37,253 nt of DNA from Frankia sp. AgB1.9 (lineage in GTDB: Bacteria > Actinomycetota > Actinomycetes > Frankiales > Frankiaceae): the NCBI RefSeq assembly GCF_016786355.1, contig NZ_JADWYX010000091.1:1-37253 (forward strand), read 5' to 3'. Positions 24,285-31,295 of the stretch are shown here, piece after piece. The notes under the pieces are model-generated. The model saw only the letters and a program-made list of their open reading frames with translations, was not told where the DNA came from and did no database searches. Position numbers and translations under genes: made by a program. Position 1 is the stretch's first letter. Each line of letters begins with the position of its first letter.

Positions 24285-24388
24285 CCGTCCCCGTACCTGT
24301 CACGTCGTCGGCCGCGGTCGACGCCTTTCACACAGACCCGCACGGCCCATTACCCGGGTTCGCTCGGACCCGGGATGACGCGCCATGA
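24281..24388 (+). CDS. 35-residue ORF joining TetR and SDR by 4-nt overlaps
   Basis: This short frame starts with the ATGA that ends the TetR gene and stops with the ATGA that starts the SDR gene. The peptide (MTVPVPVTSSAAVDAFHTD, then PHGPLPGFARTRDDAP) has no recognised domain. The tight coupling at both ends suggests it is translated, either as a small protein or simply to carry ribosomes through. Alternatively it is the stub of a deleted gene whose two ends were kept; the loss of a middle part, as seen in the nearby DapB-like pseudogene, makes that plausible. Confidence 0.45.
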   Translation: MTVPVPVTSSAAVDAFHTDPHGPLPGFARTRDDAP

Positions 24389-25230
24389 CGACCGACACGC
24401 GGGTAGTCGTCCTCGGAGCGTCCAGCGGGCTCGGCCGAACCATCGCCCTCGGTCTCGCGCGCCGAGGTGCCCGGGTCGCGTTCCTCGCCCGTCGCAAGGA
24501 GCGCCTCGACGCGGCGGTCGCCGAAGCGGGCACGACCGCCGTCGCCGTCACCTGCGACGTCACCGACGAGACGTCCTGCCGAGACGGGATCGCCGAGTCG
24601 GCCGCGGCCCTCGGCGGCATTGACGCCCTCGTCTACGCGACCGGGATACTGACGGTCAGCCCGATCGAGGACGTGCACGCCAGCACCTGGGCCAGGCTGT
24701 TCGCGACCAACGTCACCGGGGCGGCCCTCGCCACCTCGGCCGCGTTGCCCTTTCTGACGGCCTCTCGCGGCGCGGCCGTCTACCTGTCATCCGTGAGCGC
24801 CTCGCTGACCCCGCCCTGGCCCAACATCGGCGCCTACGTCACGTCCAAGGCCGCCCTCGACAAGCTCGTCGAGGCCTGGCGAGCCGAACACGGCCACATC
24901 CGGTTCACCCGGCTGACTGTCGGCGACTGCGCCGGCGGCGACGGCCACAGTGCCAGCGAGTTCGTCAACGACGCTGACCCGACGCTCATCACCGACGCCG
25001 TCAACGAATGGCTGCGCCTCGGCTACATGACCGGCAACCTCATCGACCCGGACGACCTCGTCGACGCCGTCGACACCGTCGTCCGCTGCCGCAGCGCCAT
25101 ACCCACTCTGACGCTCACCCCCACCAGCTCGCCATCCACCACCCAGGACGACTCGAAACCAGTCCGCATCAGCGCTCTAGACGAGCTGGTGAAAGCGGTC
25201 CAGCCCCAAAGAGGGAGTCCTGAGTCCTGA
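24385..25230 (+). CDS. Short-chain dehydrogenase/reductase (SDR)
   Basis: A 281-residue classical SDR. It has the cofactor loop GASSGLG (residues 11-17), an Arg-rich stretch after the second strand (ARRKERLD) that favours NADPH, Asn109 in FATNVTG, Ser138 in YLSSVSAS, and the catalytic Tyr151-x3-Lys155 in AYVTSK. The C-terminus extends about 30 residues beyond the usual end with a Ser/Thr-rich stretch. It is the last gene of the TetR transcript, which probably makes it part of the same pathway as the divergent P450 and DapB-like enzyme: P450 oxidation to an alcohol followed by SDR oxidation would be a sensible order. The substrate is unknown. Confidence 0.9.
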   Translation: MTTDTRVVVLGASSGLGRTIALGLARRGARVAFLARRKERLDAAVAEAGTTAVAVTCDVTDETSCRDGIAESAAALGGIDALVYATGILTVSPIEDVHASTWARLFATNVTGAALATSAALPFLTASRGAAVYLSSVSASLTPPWPNIGAYVTSKAALDKLVEAWRAEHGHIRFTRLTVGDCAGGDGHSASEFVNDADPTLITDAVNEWLRLGYMTGNLIDPDDLVDAVDTVVRCRSAIPTLTLTPTSSPSTTQDDSKPVRISALDELVKAVQPQRGSPES

Positions 25231-25257
25231 CGGCCCCAGTCCCACTTGCGGGGGCCG
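25231..25257 (+). terminator. Short hairpin after the SDR gene
   Basis: CGGCCCC pairs with GGGGCCG (7 bp, 13-nt loop) directly after the stop codon. It is a weak but well-placed candidate terminator. Confidence 0.45.
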
Positions 25258-25449
25258 CACCTCCCGAGAATCCCTGTATTGGCGGCAGCCGCTGAATGCC
25301 TCCGTCTCGCTGGAGTCGGGCTCAGCCCTTGCCTCTCTCAGCCGACGAACAATGACGGTCGCCCCGACGCTTGGCCAGAGGCCAGCCGCTTCGAGATCGC
25401 CCCCGACTACGGCCTCTGGCTCAACCGCCCCAAACCCAGCCCACTGCTC

Positions 25450-25587
25450 AGTGTCGATCGTGAGGAAGTCGCAGGCCAGCACGCCTCGGGCCTGGTCGCG
25501 TAGGAACTGCGACCAGCTCGGACCGCCGTCGCGGCGAGGGGCCGGGCCCAGGCCGTGGCTGCGAAGGAGGCCGAGAAGCCTGCGCAT
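25450..25587 (-). pseudogene. Integrase-core (rve-type) transposase fragment
   Basis: A stretch of about 45 residues reads RRLLGLLRSHGLGPAPRRDG, then GPSWSQFLRDQARGVLACDF and LTIDT. This is the recognisable start of the DDE integrase core in a common family of actinobacterial transposases, where the Asp of CDF is the first catalytic residue. The sequence then runs into unrelated residues, with no N-terminal helix-turn-helix, no other catalytic residues and no terminal inverted repeats. It is a relic of an insertion sequence between two operons. Confidence 0.7.
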
Positions 25588-25788
25588 GGGCAAGGGCACC
25601 ACTGCCGATGCCATGCCCGTCATGATCCCCGACGTGCTCGTCCGCGCAGCTCAGCGCCCTGACCGTCCAATTGCACCCCAGACGGCCCGACGGCGCACGA
25701 GAGCGGTGCCGACGATCCCGATGTTGGTCACGCAGACCGCACTGGGCGGTGGGCGCCGACGGAACGGCCCGGTGCTGGCCGCGTCCGC
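25588..25788. other. 200-nt gap, nothing recognised
   Basis: This stretch lies between the transposase fragment and the end of the DUF2218 gene. No gene, repeat or clear hairpin is visible. It may carry the terminator of the minus-strand ABC operon, but no convincing stem was found. Confidence 0.35.
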
Positions 25789-26124
25789 CTACCAGGCCAG
25801 CCTCAGTCCTTCCCGGGCGCCGATCGTCTCCAGCCGGTGGGTGAGCGCCGTCTTGATCTGTTGCAGACTGTCGGCGTCCGTGGCGTCGGCCGAGAGGATG
25901 AGCGCGTCGTCATTGGCTTCGAGCCGGCAGGTCCCGCGGTCGAACTCAAGCAGGGCAGCGTTTCCGCTCAGGGTCACGGTCCGGATCTGGGGCAGACCAG
26001 CACTGCTGTGTCGTGCTTCGTGGCGGTGTTGGATGGCGTTCAGGTGGCCGCACAACTGGGTGAGATATCGGGCCGCTCGGTCCGTGGCGACGCGCCCGTC
26101 GGCCCTGGGCGACTCAGGCGACAT
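25789..26124 (-). CDS. DUF2218-family protein
   Basis: This 111-residue protein matches the small DUF2218 family: RVATDRAARYLTQLCGHLNA at the start, LLEFDRGTCRLEANDDALIL in the middle and AREGLRLAW at the end. Homologues are small alpha/beta proteins, often found near metal or iron-uptake genes; the function is unknown. ATG 26124 was chosen because the family pattern starts a few residues later. It overlaps the end of the ABC permease gene by 11 nt and so is the last cistron of that operon. No strong ribosome site is visible, consistent with translational coupling. Confidence 0.85.
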   Translation of the reverse strand: MSPESPRADGRVATDRAARYLTQLCGHLNAIQHRHEARHSSAGLPQIRTVTLSGNAALLEFDRGTCRLEANDDALILSADATDADSLQQIKTALTHRLETIGAREGLRLAW

Positions 26125-26854
26125 CGCGTCGACCGGTCGCCAGCGTGGCGGCGGCGAGCGCCGCGACCGTGTACGCCACCAATAGCGCGCCCGCCATACC
26201 GGGGGTGCGCAGCGCGCCCGCGCGGTCCTGCCCGGCGAGGGCCTGGGCAAGAGCGCCGGGAACGAACCGGTGCACCGCGGGCAGGTCTGTCAGCAGGTTC
26301 TCCACGAACAGCAGCCAGGCGAACAGCGTGACGAGAGACGGTACCTGCGCGCGGATGACCGCGCCTACGGCCAGTCCCACGACGGCGAGCAGCCCGCCGC
26401 CGAGCGCGCCACCGCCGAGGAGCTGCGCGTAGTCGCTGGCGGTGAGCCGGACGCTCAGCCCGCGCAGGTCCAGTGCAACCGAGCCGACGGTCGCGACGGT
26501 GCCGGTCGCGACCAGCCCGACGAGCAGCCCGGCGGCGAACACCGACACCGTCTTCGCCCTGATCACCGTCGCGCGGCGCGGAGTCGCCAGGAAGGTCGGG
26601 CGGATGGTTCCGGTGCGGATCTCGGCCGTGATCGACAATGCGCCCAGCAGGGCGGCGAACAGCACGCCGAGGTTGACGGCGACGTCGATGAAGATGCCCC
26701 GTTGGTCGGATCTCGTGGTCAGCTGGCTCGTCGAGAGACCGTAGGCGTGCAGTGCGACGGCGAGCGCGGCAAGCCCGACGAGCGTGGCCAGGATCGCCGT
26801 CGCCGTCGGCGTTGTGGTGAGCTTGGCGAGTTCGGAACGTAGCTGGCGCCTCAT
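26114..26854 (-). CDS. ABC-2 type transporter permease
   Basis: A 246-residue membrane protein with about six hydrophobic segments. The first is TAILATLVGLAALAVALHAYG. The typical ABC-2 coupling segment follows helix 2: LSITAEIRTGTIRPTFLATP, then RRATVIRAKTV. Later helices include LLVGLVATGTVATVGSVAL and a final AGALLVAYTVAALAAATLAT. It starts with ATG inside the stop of the ATPase gene (ATGA overlap), so the two form one exporter. The substrate is unknown; similar pairs export antibiotics or lipids, and control by an adjacent DesK-type two-component system is common. Confidence 0.9.
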   Translation of the reverse strand: MRRQLRSELAKLTTTPTATAILATLVGLAALAVALHAYGLSTSQLTTRSDQRGIFIDVAVNLGVLFAALLGALSITAEIRTGTIRPTFLATPRRATVIRAKTVSVFAAGLLVGLVATGTVATVGSVALDLRGLSVRLTASDYAQLLGGGALGGGLLAVVGLAVGAVIRAQVPSLVTLFAWLLFVENLLTDLPAVHRFVPGALAQALAGQDRAGALRTPGMAGALLVAYTVAALAAATLATGRRDVA

Positions 26855-27570
26855 GCCGTCGCCGCCGCGGTGAGCGTGAGGTAGGCGTCTTCCAGGGAGC
26901 CGTCCTGGGCGAAGTCGGCGATCGGCTGGTCTGCGACGAGCCTGCCGCGATTGATGATGAGGACGCGGTCGACGGTCTGGGTGACCTCGGCCAGGACGTG
27001 GCTGGAGACGAGCACGGTTCCTCCCTGGTCGGCGAAGGTGCGGAGCAGGGCGCGCAGCCAGTGCACCCCGGCTGGGTCCAGCCCGTTGATGGGTTCATCG
27101 AGGACGAGAAGCGCCGGGTCGCCGAGCAGGGCGGCGGCGAGGCCGAGCCGCTGGCGCATTCCGAGCGAGTAGGTCCGCACCGGTCGGCCAGCCGCGTCGG
27201 TCAGTTCCACGGTCTGCAGCGCCATCTCGACCCGGGTGCGGTCGATGCCGGCGGCGAGGGCGAGCACGCGCAGGTGGTCGCGGCCGTTGCGGGCCGGGTG
27301 GAAGTCGGCGGATTCGAGAATGGCGCCGACGGTGCCCGCGGGGTCGGTGAGCTCGACGAAGGGCCGGCCCAGGACGTGGGCGGTGCCGCTGGACGGCGCG
27401 GCGAGTCCGAGCAGCAGCCGCAGGGTGGTCGACTTGCCGGCGCCGTTGGGCCCGAGGAACCCGGCGATCTGGCCGCGGTCGAGTGCGAACGTCAGGTCGT
27501 CGACGACGGGCCGGCCGCCGTACCGCTTGGTGAGCCCCTTGACGGCGACGACCGGTGCCGGGCGGCTCAT
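26851..27570 (-). CDS. ABC transporter ATP-binding protein
   Basis: A 239-residue ATPase of the CcmA/DrrA-like export class. Walker A is GPNGAGKST (about residues 40-48), the signature is YSLGMRQRLGLAAALLGDP and Walker B is ALLVLDEPINGLDP, with the switch His in LVSSHVLAE. The signature begins SLGM rather than SGGM, which is common in this class. The ATG start overlaps the preceding small membrane-protein stop (ATGA), and its stop overlaps the permease start, so three or four proteins are made together. It should drive the adjacent permease. Confidence 0.93.
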   Translation of the reverse strand: MSRPAPVVAVKGLTKRYGGRPVVDDLTFALDRGQIAGFLGPNGAGKSTTLRLLLGLAAPSSGTAHVLGRPFVELTDPAGTVGAILESADFHPARNGRDHLRVLALAAGIDRTRVEMALQTVELTDAAGRPVRTYSLGMRQRLGLAAALLGDPALLVLDEPINGLDPAGVHWLRALLRTFADQGGTVLVSSHVLAEVTQTVDRVLIINRGRLVADQPIADFAQDGSLEDAYLTLTAAATA

Positions 27571-27701
27571 GGACGCCGCCGCCGCACCACGAGAACCACG
27601 ACGAGCGCGACCACGACGACAACGCCGATGATCGCGATGTGCAGGACGGGGTGGTCCGCGAACCCGGAGGCGGTCGTGGAGGCCGTCGGAGCCGAAGTCA
27701 T
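27567..27701 (-). CDS. Small single-span membrane protein leading the ABC operon
   Basis: This 44-residue protein has a Ser/Thr/Ala-rich N-terminus (MTSAPTASTTASGFADHPV), one hydrophobic helix (HIAIIGVVVVVALVVVLVV) and a basic tail RRRRP. That gives an N-out, C-in single-span topology by the positive-inside rule. It is coupled to the ATPase by an ATGA overlap. On this strand TAGCGT (27712-27717) lies about 10 nt before the ATG, which would give a very short leader. A longer frame upstream starts near 27794 but would cover the divergent promoter, so the short form is preferred. Its role may be to assist the exporter or the sensor kinase; this is speculative. Confidence 0.65.
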   Translation of the reverse strand: MTSAPTASTTASGFADHPVLHIAIIGVVVVVALVVVLVVRRRRP

Positions 27702-27823
27702 CACCCCGCGAACGCTAGAGACGCGGGCAGCGCCGGAAAACGCCCCGACGGCTGATCTCGGATGTCCCCACTGCGTCCACTCACCTCCCCCCACAGGGGG
27801 ATTCGGGGACCGCGAAGGGGAAC

Positions 27824-27835
27824 TACGCTCGCCGG
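27824..27835 (+). promoter_or_regulatory. Probable leaderless promoter of the histidine kinase gene
   Basis: TACGCT (27824-27829) fits the actinobacterial -10 pattern TANNNT and lies 6 nt before the GTG start, the spacing expected when transcription begins at the start codon. No ribosome site is present, which agrees with leaderless translation. Confidence 0.5.
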
Positions 27836-29017
27836 GTGGCGACCGAGGCCGGCTTGTGGCACTTCTTCACTTCCCCAGCCGCCGCGCCGGCCCGGCGGCG
27901 GCGCCCGCGCGTCGTCGACATGGTGATCGCTGCCGCGACGTTCGCCGGCTGGTTCGTTCTGCTGTCCCACGGTGATCGTTTCGAGACGGCGGATCTGGTC
28001 CTGCTGGTGGCCTCGACGCTCCCGCTGTCCGGGTGGCGGATCTCGCCGACCAGTGCGTTCGCGGCCAGCGCGATCGCGGCGCTGGGCCTGGCCGCGCGCG
28101 GCCAGGTGCTGTGGCCGCCACTCGGGCCCGCCGTGGCCCTCTATCTCCTGGCGGCAAGCAGGGACACGGCCACGCCGTGGTCGCGGCGCGGCGCAGCCAC
28201 CGTGATGGGCCTACTCGCCGGCTACCTCACGATCCTGGTCGCCGCTGTCGGCTGGGTGGCGAGCGACCTGGCCCATCTGGTCCTCGGCGCCACGGCCGCA
28301 TGGTTCGCCGGCGAACGCAGCCGGCTACGCCGCCAGCAGATCACCGACCTGCACGACCGGGCGCACCGGGCCGCCGAGTCGGCCGCGGCGCAGCTGCGGC
28401 TCGCCGTCGCCGAGGAACGCGCCCGGATCGCCCGCGACCTGCACGACTCGGCCGGACACGCGCTGAACGTCATCGCGGTCCGCGCCGGCGCGGCGCGGCT
28501 GCGCGGCGACCCACACCGCGCGCTGGCCGCGTTGTCCGACATCGAGACCGTCGCCCGCGACACGGTCGCCGACATCGACCAGATCATCGGCTCCCTGCGC
28601 GCGAGCGAGACGCGGCCCGCCGCCGGCGAACCGCCGATCGGCCTCGCCTCCGCCGATGCTCTCATCGCGCAACACCAGGCGGCCGGCCTGCGGGTGACCA
28701 TCTCCCGACAGGGCGACCAGAGCGCCCTCGGTAGAACCGTCGACCAGGCGGCGTACCGCATCCTGCAGGAAGCGCTGACCAACGCCGCGCGCCACGGCAC
28801 CGGAACCGCGACCGTCACGATCTGCGCCGACGCCGGGGGCCTTGTGTTGACCGTGACCAACCCGGCAGGCGACGCCGCGAGCGGCACCCTCGGCGGACAC
28901 GGCATCCCCGGCATGCGCGAACGCGCCCACCTGCTCGGCGGCACCCTGAGCGCCGGCCCCAGCGGCGACGAGTTCCAGGTCATGCTGCGGCTGCCCCACT
29001 CCAGGCGAGCACCGTGA
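27836..29017 (+). CDS. Sensor histidine kinase, DesK/NarX (HisKA_3) class
   Basis: A 393-residue kinase. Residues 25-160 form about four to five membrane helices with almost no extracytoplasmic domain, so it probably senses the membrane or a partner transporter. A helical linker leads to the HisKA_3 dimerisation region with the phosphoacceptor His203 in IARDLHDSAGHALNVI. The ATPase domain shows the N-box QEALTNAARHG and G-box GGHGIPGMRERAHLLGG. It overlaps the response regulator gene by GTGA. It is divergent from the ABC exporter operon, with only about 134 nt between, and the pair probably controls that operon. Confidence 0.93.
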   Translation: MATEAGLWHFFTSPAAAPARRRRPRVVDMVIAAATFAGWFVLLSHGDRFETADLVLLVASTLPLSGWRISPTSAFAASAIAALGLAARGQVLWPPLGPAVALYLLAASRDTATPWSRRGAATVMGLLAGYLTILVAAVGWVASDLAHLVLGATAAWFAGERSRLRRQQITDLHDRAHRAAESAAAQLRLAVAEERARIARDLHDSAGHALNVIAVRAGAARLRGDPHRALAALSDIETVARDTVADIDQIIGSLRASETRPAAGEPPIGLASADALIAQHQAAGLRVTISRQGDQSALGRTVDQAAYRILQEALTNAARHGTGTATVTICADAGGLVLTVTNPAGDAASGTLGGHGIPGMRERAHLLGGTLSAGPSGDEFQVMLRLPHSRRAP

Positions 29018-29673
29018 CCAGGATCGTCATCGCGGACGACGACCACCTCATGCGGGCGGGACTCGTCGAGCTCGTCACCGTCGACCCATCCATCCAGGTC
29101 GTGGGCGAGGCGGCCACCGGCCGCGAGGCTGTGACACAGACCCGACGCCTGCGGCCAGACGTCGTGCTCATGGACGTCCGCATGCCCGACCTCGACGGCA
29201 TCGCGGCCACCCGCGAGCTGGCCAGCCGCGCGCCTGACACCCGCGTCCTGATCCTCACCACCTTCGAACAGGACGACTATGTGTTCGGCGCCCTGCGGGC
29301 CGGCGCCTCGGGCTTCCTGCTGAAACGAACCCGCCCCGAGGACCTCATCGCCGCCGTACACACCATCGCCGCCGGCGACGCCCTGCTGTCCCCGTCCGTG
29401 ACCCGCCGCGTCATCGACCGCCTCACCCGCCAACCCGTACCAGACCTGGCGGGCACACGGGCACTGGGCGACCTCACCCCCCGTGAGCGCGAGGTCCTCG
29501 AACTGATGGCGCAAGGCCTGTCCAACCGCGAGATCGCGCGACAACTGGTCGTCGAGGAGTCCACCGTCCGCACCCACGCCAAACGGGTCCTGGCCAAGCT
29601 CGGCCTACGCGACCGCATCCAGGCAGTGATCTTCGCCTACGAGAACGGAATCAACCAGCCCGGCCGGAAATGA
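29014..29673 (+). CDS. Response regulator, NarL/FixJ family
   Basis: A 219-residue regulator. The receiver domain has the acidic pair in IADDDH, phosphoacceptor Asp54 in VVLMDVRMPD, the switch Thr in ILTTFEQ and Lys in FLLKRTRPEDL. The C-terminal LuxR-type helix-turn-helix reads LTPREREVLELMAQGLSNRE, then IARQLVVEESTVRTHAKRVL. The GTG start overlaps the kinase stop, so the two are co-translated partners. The likely target is the divergent ABC operon; no repeat matching a clear binding site was found in the short intergenic region. Confidence 0.94.
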   Translation: MTRIVIADDDHLMRAGLVELVTVDPSIQVVGEAATGREAVTQTRRLRPDVVLMDVRMPDLDGIAATRELASRAPDTRVLILTTFEQDDYVFGALRAGASGFLLKRTRPEDLIAAVHTIAAGDALLSPSVTRRVIDRLTRQPVPDLAGTRALGDLTPREREVLELMAQGLSNREIARQLVVEESTVRTHAKRVLAKLGLRDRIQAVIFAYENGINQPGRK

Positions 29674-29765
29674 CCAAGGAAGGTCACCGGTACCGACGGA
29701 ACGCCGTGGTCCGCACGACGTCGTCGTCGATGCCTCCGCCGGGCGACAGGTCATCAGTTTCGTAT

Positions 29766-29777
29766 TACGATTGACGC
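29766..29777 (+). promoter_or_regulatory. Probable leaderless promoter of the toxin-like gene
   Basis: TACGAT (29766-29771) fits TANNNT and is followed by exactly 6 nt and then the GTG start. The segment TTTCGTATTACGATTG is unusually AT-rich for this DNA. No ribosome site precedes the GTG. Confidence 0.5.
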
Positions 29778-30020
29778 GTGGAGATCCACCGGTCGGCCCG
29801 CAAGCATGGCGTGGCCGACGGGGACATCCGCCACGCCACCGAGCGGTACCTCGTCGCCTACTCCCTAGACGACGACGGACCGCCCTGGCGCGAGTTGAGG
29901 CTCGGCCCAGCCAGGGCCGGCAACCTGCTGGAGATCGTCGTCCTGCTCCTCGACGACGGCACGGAACTCATCATCCACGCGATGCGGATGCGTCCCAAAT
30001 ACCGGGATCTCCTGCCGTGA
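29778..30020 (+). CDS. Small toxin-like protein of a probable toxin-antitoxin pair
   Basis: An 80-residue protein beginning MEIHRSARKHGVADGDIRHA and ending IHAMRMRPKYRDLLP, with GPARAGNLLEIVVL in the middle. This pattern (a SARKHGI-type helix, a GPD-x-GNLLE strand and a final strand with H-AM-RPKY) occurs in many small actinobacterial proteins paired with ribbon-helix-helix antitoxins, and resembles the BrnT/DUF4258 RNase fold. The toxin identity is inference from this likeness and from the neighbour. The gene starts with GTG 6 nt after a TANNNT element and is followed within a few nucleotides by the antitoxin-like gene. Confidence 0.65.
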   Translation: MEIHRSARKHGVADGDIRHATERYLVAYSLDDDGPPWRELRLGPARAGNLLEIVVLLLDDGTELIIHAMRMRPKYRDLLP

Positions 30021-30037
30021 CCAAGGAGAACATGACG

Positions 30038-30316
30038 ATGACCCCTGAGAAGGAGCAGAGCCGCACCACTCGCGGCGTACCCGTCACCACCGAGATGATT
30101 GACGAACTCGCGGCCGAGGCCGAAACCGGCTACGACGTCGCCGCTCTACGCCGTCGAGGCGGTAGACGACCACTCGGCTCCGCGCCCGGCGAAGTCGTCC
30201 CCGTCAGACTCGAGCCAGAGCTACGCGAAGCCCTCACCGCCCGCGCACGCGCCGACCACACCAATGCCAGCGACGTGATCCGTCAGGCACTCCGCGCGTG
30301 GCTCGACGTCGCCTGA
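30038..30316 (+). CDS. Ribbon-helix-helix antitoxin-like protein
   Basis: A 92-residue protein. The C-terminal 40 residues match the ribbon-helix-helix (CopG/Arc-type) DNA-binding fold: VVPVRLEPELREALTARARA, then TNASDVIRQALRAWL. The N-terminal half (VTTEMIDELAAEAETGYDVA) probably contacts the toxin. ATG 30038 lies 9 nt after AAGGAG (30023-30028) and is the best start. ATG 30032 is too close to that site, and GTG 30017, which overlaps the toxin stop, has no site of its own. Toxin-first order and autoregulation by the RHH protein are usual for BrnT-like systems. Confidence 0.75.
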   Translation: MTPEKEQSRTTRGVPVTTEMIDELAAEAETGYDVAALRRRGGRRPLGSAPGEVVPVRLEPELREALTARARADHTNASDVIRQALRAWLDVA

Positions 30317-30641
30317 TGTCGGCGGCGCCCGCTCGGCCTTCCGGACGACAGCCAAGCTGACAGCCGAGCCCGCAGACGCGAGCGGACGTCCACGGACATC
30401 GGTGGATCGTCCGAGGTCAACGAACGCAGGGTCGCACGCCCGGCAACCGGCGACCTTGGCCTCAAACCACCACGTCGTCGTCACGCTGCTGGCCGACCGG
30501 CAAGCGCGGCGACGACTGGCCGCGCTCGCATCGGGATCACGCGGGCGACGATCCGACGCTGGCAGCAGGAAGGCCGCTCAGTACAGACAGTGTCGGGGCG
30601 CTGGATGGTTGTGATCAGAGCCGCCATCGACGACTCCGGGC
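30317..30641. other. 325-nt gap between convergent genes
   Basis: This stretch lies between the antitoxin stop and the stop of the minus-strand CDF-like gene. A minus frame (30221-30484) beginning MTTTWWFEAKVAGCRACDP is open but runs into the antitoxin gene and has no known domain. No repeat or clear terminator is seen. Confidence 0.35.
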
Positions 30642-31235
30642 TCAATGACGGTGGAAGACGATGTCCTTCGCCTCGCGGGCCGCGTAGTACACCAGGACGT
30701 ACCCGGCGGCCGGATCCGCCCACCACCAGCCGAACGTGGCGTTGAGGACAAGGCCGAGCAGCACCGCGGTTGCGAGCAGGCCGTCGATCAGCGTGACCCG
30801 ACCCTCCGTCGCCAGCACCGGGTTGCCCAGCGCGGCGCCCGTCCGAGACTTCCCCACCGCGAGAGCGAACATCACCGCCGCGGTCGCCGCGGTCCAGACG
30901 ATGCCCAGCGGCGAGTGATGCGGGCGGAACCCGGCCACGAGCGCCCAGGTGGACTGCACGAGCAGGTAGCCAGCCAGCAGAGCGAAGCCAACCCCGATCA
31001 GACGCAAGGCGCGGCGCTGACGCTCCTCGCCGCTGCCGGACAACTCCCACAACACCACGGTCGAGGCGCCGATCTCGATGAGGGAATCCAGACCGAACCC
31101 AGCGAGCGCCACCGAACGCGCGGTTAACGCAGCCACCAGAAGCACCGCGATACCGATGACGTTCCAACCGAGGGTGGCGTACTCCAACGCAACACCGCGG
31201 CGCAGCAGCCTGCCAGACATCTCCACCGTCGTCAC
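30642..31235 (-). CDS. Short cation-efflux (CDF-like) membrane protein
   Basis: A 197-residue protein with about five to six hydrophobic helices. Segments such as LAGFGLDSLIEIGASTVVLW, then LIDGLLATAVLLGLVLNATF and WWWADPAAGYVLVYYAAREA, match the membrane domain of cation diffusion facilitators, where the Asp residues in FGLDSLIE and DGLLA sit at the usual metal-site positions. The C-terminal cytoplasmic metal-binding domain of typical CDFs (about 300 residues) is absent; the protein ends ...KDIVFHRH. Such short forms are known in actinobacteria. The GTG start at 31235 follows GAGGGTGGG; ATG 31220 is an alternative. It lies downstream of the LysR gene on the same strand, 60 nt away. Confidence 0.8.
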   Translation of the reverse strand: MTTVEMSGRLLRRGVALEYATLGWNVIGIAVLLVAALTARSVALAGFGLDSLIEIGASTVVLWELSGSGEERQRRALRLIGVGFALLAGYLLVQSTWALVAGFRPHHSPLGIVWTAATAAVMFALAVGKSRTGAALGNPVLATEGRVTLIDGLLATAVLLGLVLNATFGWWWADPAAGYVLVYYAAREAKDIVFHRH

Positions 31236-31295
31236 CGACCCACCCTCGCAAAGACACCGGCGCGACCGGGGTACCGCTGGCCACGAATCCAGGGC

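Noticed and set aside
29671..29686. TGACC-N6-GGTCA inverted repeat overlapping the response regulator stop
   Set aside because: The 5-bp arms are too short to support a terminator or operator call.
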